From NCBI GenBank assembly GCA_003427395.1, contig BFEA01000051.1, forward strand, positions 1,315,884 through 1,340,404: a DNA stretch of 24,521 nucleotides. The letters are read 5' to 3'. The number at the start of each line of letters is the position of its first letter. Position 1 is the first letter of the stretch. The stretch comes from Chara braunii. Its lineage: Eukaryota > Streptophyta > Charophyceae > Charales > Characeae. The position numbers and the translations under genes are program-made. The notes under the pieces are model-generated. The model worked only from the letters and a program-made list of their open reading frames with translations. It searched no databases and was not told the origin of the DNA. Positions 20,319-24,521 of this stretch are shown piece after piece.

Positions 20319-21429
20319 GTGACCCTGTGTGAGAACAGCAGTGTTGAGGAAGTGACGAACAGAGAGTTGTACAGGCGATGTGCCGCCATAGTCGAAGTGA
20401 ACTTGTATCTGAGCTGCGTTCTTGGTTACTATATCTCTAGGTTCTGAGTGGGCGCTTGACGCCAGTTTGCTGCGCAACCTGTATGCATGCATGTGAAGTG
20501 TGAATGAAAGTGAGTCTGATTGCGGACTTCCTTTTCTTTTATTTTTTGTTGTTCTAGAGCACGCCTACCTCAGTACCACAAGCAGTGGCCAAAAAAAAAA
20601 AAGAGAGAAACAACCAACCAACCAAGCAACCAAACAAGCATTGTCCAATCCCCCCCCCCTTTGCCAGGCCAACATCTAATGTATGACAGCCCATGGCTAC
20701 CCTAGGTAGTGCAGGATTTTTCTGGATGTACTTCCCTCGAATTTCACCTTCACCTGGAAGTATCTGACCGCATTTCGTACCGAGCTCAGTCGAACAAGTC
20801 CTGTTCTGAGTACTGTGCTGATATCTGTATGCCGGATGGGACGGTGGACCCCGTTTCCAGCACGTGCTGCTCCTCACCAATAGACTGGAGCAGGGCAGGA
20901 GGCCAGGGTACTCGTGAGCGGCTGCTCCTACCACTCTCTCTAGTGACCCAGAGGCAGCCCTTTTCTGCACAAAAAAAAAAAAAAGCTCTCACATTTGTGG
21001 CTGTTTTCATGTAATCTGGCTATGCTGGTATATTCGCTACACACAAAAAAGCCCTTCGTTTTCTCCCGCGTACAACACACCCTCAACTGACCTTGTTCCC
21101 CGCGACGATTTCATCGTATCATAATGGGATCTGGGTCAAGGTCCAGTTATTCAGGCAGTGAGAGAGAGTGGCTGTAGAGAGCCAATGCGACCTCCCCCCT
21201 CTGCATTGCACAACTGCTTGGCATTGGGTGAGCTTTGTTGATTTTCTCATGCAAAGGAATATACTTTCTTTTTCTTTTTCATTACTCAGAAACATCCATC
21301 GCCTAGCATTGGCGCTCCGAGATGGGAGACCATTCATCATCCAGGTTAAATTATATTTCCAAAAGCAACGGACTTCCCGCAACAGGTACTTCTTTTTCTT
21401 GTCTTTTTTTCTGGGGCAACATGTACTTC

Positions 21430-21432
<3 letters not shown>
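20317..21432. other. Anonymous non-coding DNA
   Basis: No convincing gene on either strand. It contains A11 at about 20590, C9 at about 20650-20659, A14 at about 20971-20984 and a tetranucleotide-like 'accaaccaaccaagcaacc' near 20613. Open frames of about 100-138 codons cross these runs and have no recognisable features. Confidence 0.4.

Positions 21433-21459
<27 letters not shown>
21433..21459 (-). repeat. T27 run (poly(A) on the minus strand)
   Basis: Twenty-seven T in a row. The phrase 'gtacttcttt' / 'gtacttc' occurs before it at 21386 and 21423 and just after it at 21465. It could be the tail of a short minus-strand retroposon, but no body with LINE or SINE features is visible to its left. 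Confidence 0.6.
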
Positions 21460-21463
<4 letters not shown>

Positions 21464-21862
21464 GGTACTTCAATTTCAACCTGCATGGAGACGAGCGAAA
21501 AAGAACAATAAGTATTTTAATTCGAACGGAGCACGAATATGGCAGTGAAACGTGTCGTGCCCTCGTTTCGTGTGCCAACTACTGTTTTGGAGGCTGGAGT
21601 AATACTGGCAAAGAAAGGTCTTGCTAGAGCTCTCCCAAAACCAAAAAGATTTGGCAAAGTTCGGTAATAATAGAACCGCGAGACCTTTTAGCCTTTAGAG
21701 TATCGTAGAAGACAAGCATCAGAACCTCCTGCATCATGGAGTGAGCCCTTTCCCCCCATTGCGAGTGTTAGCCTCCACACACCTATCTTTCATCCAGAGC
21801 CAAATCTTGGCATTCTTCTGTGCGGACCACACAATGTGATGCATCTTTTTTTTTTATGTCAG

Positions 21863-21865
<3 letters not shown>
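21460..21865. other. Anonymous non-coding DNA
   Basis: Nothing recognisable; mixed composition without a sustained frame. Confidence 0.4.
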
Positions 21866-21954
<89 letters not shown>

Positions 21955-21955
21955 N

Positions 21956-22005
<50 letters not shown>
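21866..22005. repeat. (AG)~70 microsatellite
   Basis: About 140 bp of AG repeats with one undetermined base near 21955. Arg/Glu-alternating open frames over it are artefacts. Confidence 0.95.
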
Positions 22006-22006
<1 letters not shown>

Positions 22007-22728
22007 CTGAGGTTCTTCACTAAATCAATTCAGCATTGTGTAGGAGGTGTCAGTAATAGGTTACGTACCGGTCCCTATATTCTCGTCTTTCTTTGAGCTG
22101 AAATTGAGCATATTGAGGGAGATAATGGCTATTTTGACTTAACAGCCGTGGTCTGCCTCTCTTGGAGTATCTGCCAGAAGTTCAGGGAAATGTCTGCGAA
22201 TGTCCGTCATATTTCGGTACATGCATATAAATGGTAGATACTAGATACGTGTCATGCTCTCACTCCTCTAGCATCCACCCAATTTTACACCTGGGGACTG
22301 AAGGGGGAATGATTAGTGTCAGCACGTGTCAAACTGAGGCCGGAAAAAGGAAAGAGGAAGAAACTTCAAGAAAGGCACTCAGTCTGTTAGAAATCGAATG
22401 ATTCTCAGGAGATTGTGGTGGACCCTGCAGATGGACCAAATGCGCAAATTTAAATATAGTTGGCACGGTCATAAGGACGTACTACGGTAGGCGTGTGCTC
22501 CACAGGCATCTCTTCCAAGAAAATCTGTACTTTATCAAGTATGGCAGAGAACCCGGAATAATCTGTTGGGCTTCACCTACTGGGCGGGACAGGGGGCTAT
22601 CACGGAAAGTGTGCCCCACGACCAGCATGATTTTGCTGACAAATCCGTGGAAAGGTTCCCCGTATATTCCTCCATATATTCCACAATTACCCGTGTTGCG
22701 GAAATACTTGGCCAACGAGGCCAGGGAT
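22006..22728. other. Anonymous non-coding DNA
   Basis: No recognisable gene. A minus-strand frame at 22482-22715 has a few protein-like stretches, but it is short and unsupported. Confidence 0.35.
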
Positions 22729-23110
22729 GCAAGGAAGAGCCTAGCTCAGTGGGTACACCCATGCACTGTTGAAATCCAGACCCCAGTTCGAATCCAGATG
22801 ATGATAGAAAAACAACCGGTCAGTTCAATGATAATATCTCAAGGCCGTCGCCCTTTTAAAAAAGGAAAAAAAGAGGCGAAGGATCACCCTCTGAGTTCCT
22901 GGGAATGGCCCAGCAGCCGGCAGATGCGCTTCAAGCTGGTGGACTGAAAAAGCAGTGAATTGGGGTGGTGACCGCATCAGGATAAAAGGTTAGGGAAACG
23001 CAATGGAGCCTGGGATACATCTGGGGACTTCCCCGAAGTAGTAGGCCGGTGGAGCACAAGCCATAGTCATAGGCCATTCGTAAAAGTTGGAAACTGCACG
23101 CCTGGCTGCA
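22729..23110 (+). mobile_element. tRNA-derived SINE (head clear, 3' end uncertain)
   Basis: An A box TAGCTCAGTGGG (22742-22753) matches the pol III consensus TRGCNNAGYNGG. A B box AGTTCGAATCC (22785-22795) differs from GGTTCGAATCC only at the first base. Their spacing of 31 bases is that of a tRNA gene. The arms around the B box no longer pair well and the acceptor stem is poor, so this is a tRNA-derived repeat rather than a tRNA gene. A non-tRNA body follows ('gatgatgatagaaaaacaac', 'aaggccgtcgcccttttaaa'). The 3' limit is a guess because no tail is visible. Confidence 0.65.
22742..22795 (+). promoter_or_regulatory. Internal RNA polymerase III promoter (A and B boxes)
   Basis: TAGCTCAGTGGG at 22742 and AGTTCGAATCC at 22785, with tRNA-like spacing. 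It would drive transcription of the SINE rightwards from about 22730. Confidence 0.65.
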
Positions 23111-24100
23111 GTGCTGCACTACTCACCAAATGTTTAAAATAGCATGACATTGACAATGTGTATCTTCTTAGGAAGGTGGAAAGACACAGCCCTTAGTTTT
23201 TTGTTGTTCGGATGTTAGGAGAGAGCCAGGCACTGATCCGACAATAAGTAAAAGTATTAAAAACAATCACAGGTACAGCGGGGTGGAAAAGCAAACTGGG
23301 ACCCCACACAGGCGGGTTTCGCGGGTCTTTCCCAAGTACCACGCCAGATTTTTTTGGGCTTCCACCGAGACAGACGTTCCTGTGGCCTGCCATATGGCCT
23401 GGCCTCCAGCGTCGTACAGTTCTCTGCTCCACGGACGGACATTGAAAAGGGTGACTCATTTTTGCGGCAGCTTTTTTGGTAGGGGTAGGGGTCCTCAACC
23501 TTTCCATTTTGTGTAGCGCCGTTGGGCCGTTCATCACGGCCGACGGGCCACATACACATGAACCGAAAACGTACCCCTCACAAAGCGTGGCGCCCTGTGA
23601 TTTCGGAAAGTGGTGGGATCCGCGTTTCTCAATGAAATTGGCTAACTTACGCACTGTAGGGTCAGAAGCTTACTGTGGTGGAACAAGGCGGCCCTGCTAT
23701 GTACAGAAGGGACCCTGACGTCAGTTGCCGGTGTGTGCAGCTCCTGACGAATAGAAAGGAGGGGGAAGGGGACGGTTGGGACACACAAATGGGAGCGGTA
23801 TGGAGTGAGCAGAGAGCAAAAGAGGCACAGAAGAGAAAAAAACTGTTAGAAGTTACAAAGGCATCAGATCTCAAACTTCCACATCCTTTTGCACACATAG
23901 GCCACCAACACAATAAAACGGCAGAAGCATTCTCAACGGGTTTTGCCACTGTCCAGCCAGTTCATCAGGAGGTCTTCATAGCTTACTACTGCCTTCACCC
24001 GAATGGAACGCCCAGTCATTATAGCAGTATTTGGCACAACTTTCGGTCCAGCCTCCAGGTGCAGCAATAATGACCGAGCGTTCTGTTCAGGTGAAGGTGG
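23111..24100. other. Anonymous DNA with uncertain ORFs
   Basis: No gene I can support. A plus-strand frame at 23675-24067 of about 131 codons has a hydrophilic, Lys-rich middle (AKEAQKRKKLLEVTKASD) and then a His-containing part. A minus-strand frame at 23193-23654 has about 153 codons. Neither shows a recognisable domain or a clear start context. A hAT-end-like phrase, 'aggggtcctcaacctttcc', sits near 23486. Confidence 0.35.
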
Positions 24101-24107
24101 TAGCTAT

Positions 24108-24250
24108 GTCGCACCCTTGGCGGCGGCCAAGGAGGCCGCCACAACCCCGCGGCCGAGTTTCACATGGCTGCGTCATGGCCAGGTGGAGCCGCGCGCCGGC
24201 TGTCGGGGCGCGCGCGCCACCTGCACATGTTGGCCCCTGGCTTCCCCGCC
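24108..24250. other. GC-rich, CpG-dense patch
   Basis: Sharply higher GC and CpG content than the surroundings ('gcggcggccaaggaggccgc', 'gccgcgcgccggc', 'ggggcgcgcgcgcc'). It includes the inverted pair gcggc / gccgc. It ends abruptly at an A9 run at 24252. Confidence 0.6.
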
Positions 24251-24436
24251 AAAAAAAAATAATAATAATGAAAAATAGGGGGGGGAGGGGGGGGGTCATA
24301 TATTTTGTTTTTAGAGGGGTTTAAGAAAAAATATAACCCCCCCCACCAATTGCGAATTTGAAATAGTGGCGGGTTTGTACGTGTTGCGCACCCCCAATTT
24401 GGCCAAAAAAAAAAGAAAACAATTGGTGAGGTGGCG

Positions 24437-24438
<2 letters not shown>
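24251..24438. repeat. Homopolymer-rich stretch with a short inverted repeat
   Basis: A9(TAA)n at 24252-24268, G runs at 24279-24296, a C8 run near 24337 and A10 near 24405. 'ccaccaattg' at about 24343-24352 is mirrored by 'caattggtgagg' at about 24419-24430, giving 8-bp complementary arms about 70 bp apart. 'gtggcggg' occurs at both 24367 and 24431. Confidence 0.6.

Positions 24439-24521
<83 letters not shown>
24439..24521. repeat. (TC)n microsatellite running off the window end
   Basis: At least 41 TC units up to the last base; the true length is not visible. Confidence 0.95.

Noticed and set aside
20554-20970. 138-codon minus-strand ORF
   Set aside because: It crosses several homopolymer runs and shows no recognisable domain.
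21820-22096. Arg/Glu repeat proteins
   Set aside because: They are translations of the (AG)n microsatellite.
22735-22805. A functional tRNA gene
   Set aside because: The A and B boxes fit, but the acceptor and T stems do not pair, so it is a SINE head rather than a tRNA.
23193-23654. 153-codon minus-strand ORF as a gene
   Set aside because: The sequence is low in protein-like features, has no domain, and overlaps other open frames of equal quality. Chance is the simplest explanation.

Overview
This is a repeat-dominated piece of a eukaryotic nuclear genome, not a gene-rich locus. The evidence is an 8.7-kb LINE ending in poly(A), a tRNA-derived SINE head with pol III boxes, kilobases of diverged tandem repeats, long dinucleotide microsatellites and several homopolymer runs. 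There are no operons, Shine-Dalgarno sites or intact host genes. A LINE ORF1 resembling plant DUF4283/zinc-knuckle proteins, a C-terminal zf-RVT-like zinc finger, and a DUF7869-like protein all point to the green lineage. A streptophyte alga such as a charophyte would fit, but that is a low-confidence guess.

Layout. 1-546 (+): the end of an unrecognised decayed coding sequence cut off by the window edge. About 704-1870: AT-rich tandem repeats of roughly 245-280 bp alternating in an A/B pattern. 2012-2937 (-) and 3292-6236 (-): two decayed genes, probably of one mobile element. The larger encodes a DUF7869-like protein and the smaller an unrecognised companion protein. Both keep their reading frames over long distances but carry many stop codons and a few frameshifts. 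6237-9450: non-coding, with a G-quadruplex-prone tract, two adjacent hairpins and two families of tandem duplications. About 9760-11450: a tandem array whose units carry ACGTCAC-type motifs, ending next to the LINE.

About 11.55-20.32 kb (+): a long LINE. ORF1 has an Arg/Gly-rich stretch, a DUF4283-like region and a zinc knuckle. ORF2 has an AP endonuclease, reverse transcriptase, a beta-rich stretch and a terminal zinc finger. A 3' UTR with small hairpins and an A27 tail follow. About 510 bp holding the reverse transcriptase core (17.33-17.84 kb) lies in the opposite orientation, and the FADD motif reads FAND, so this copy is dead.

20.3-24.5 kb: low-information DNA with T27, (AG)~70, a SINE, a GC-rich patch, G/C runs and a (TC) tract running off the end. 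Nothing in the window appears able to make a full-length functional protein. Its interest lies in the remains of a two-gene DUF7869 element, the inverted LINE core and the repeat architecture.
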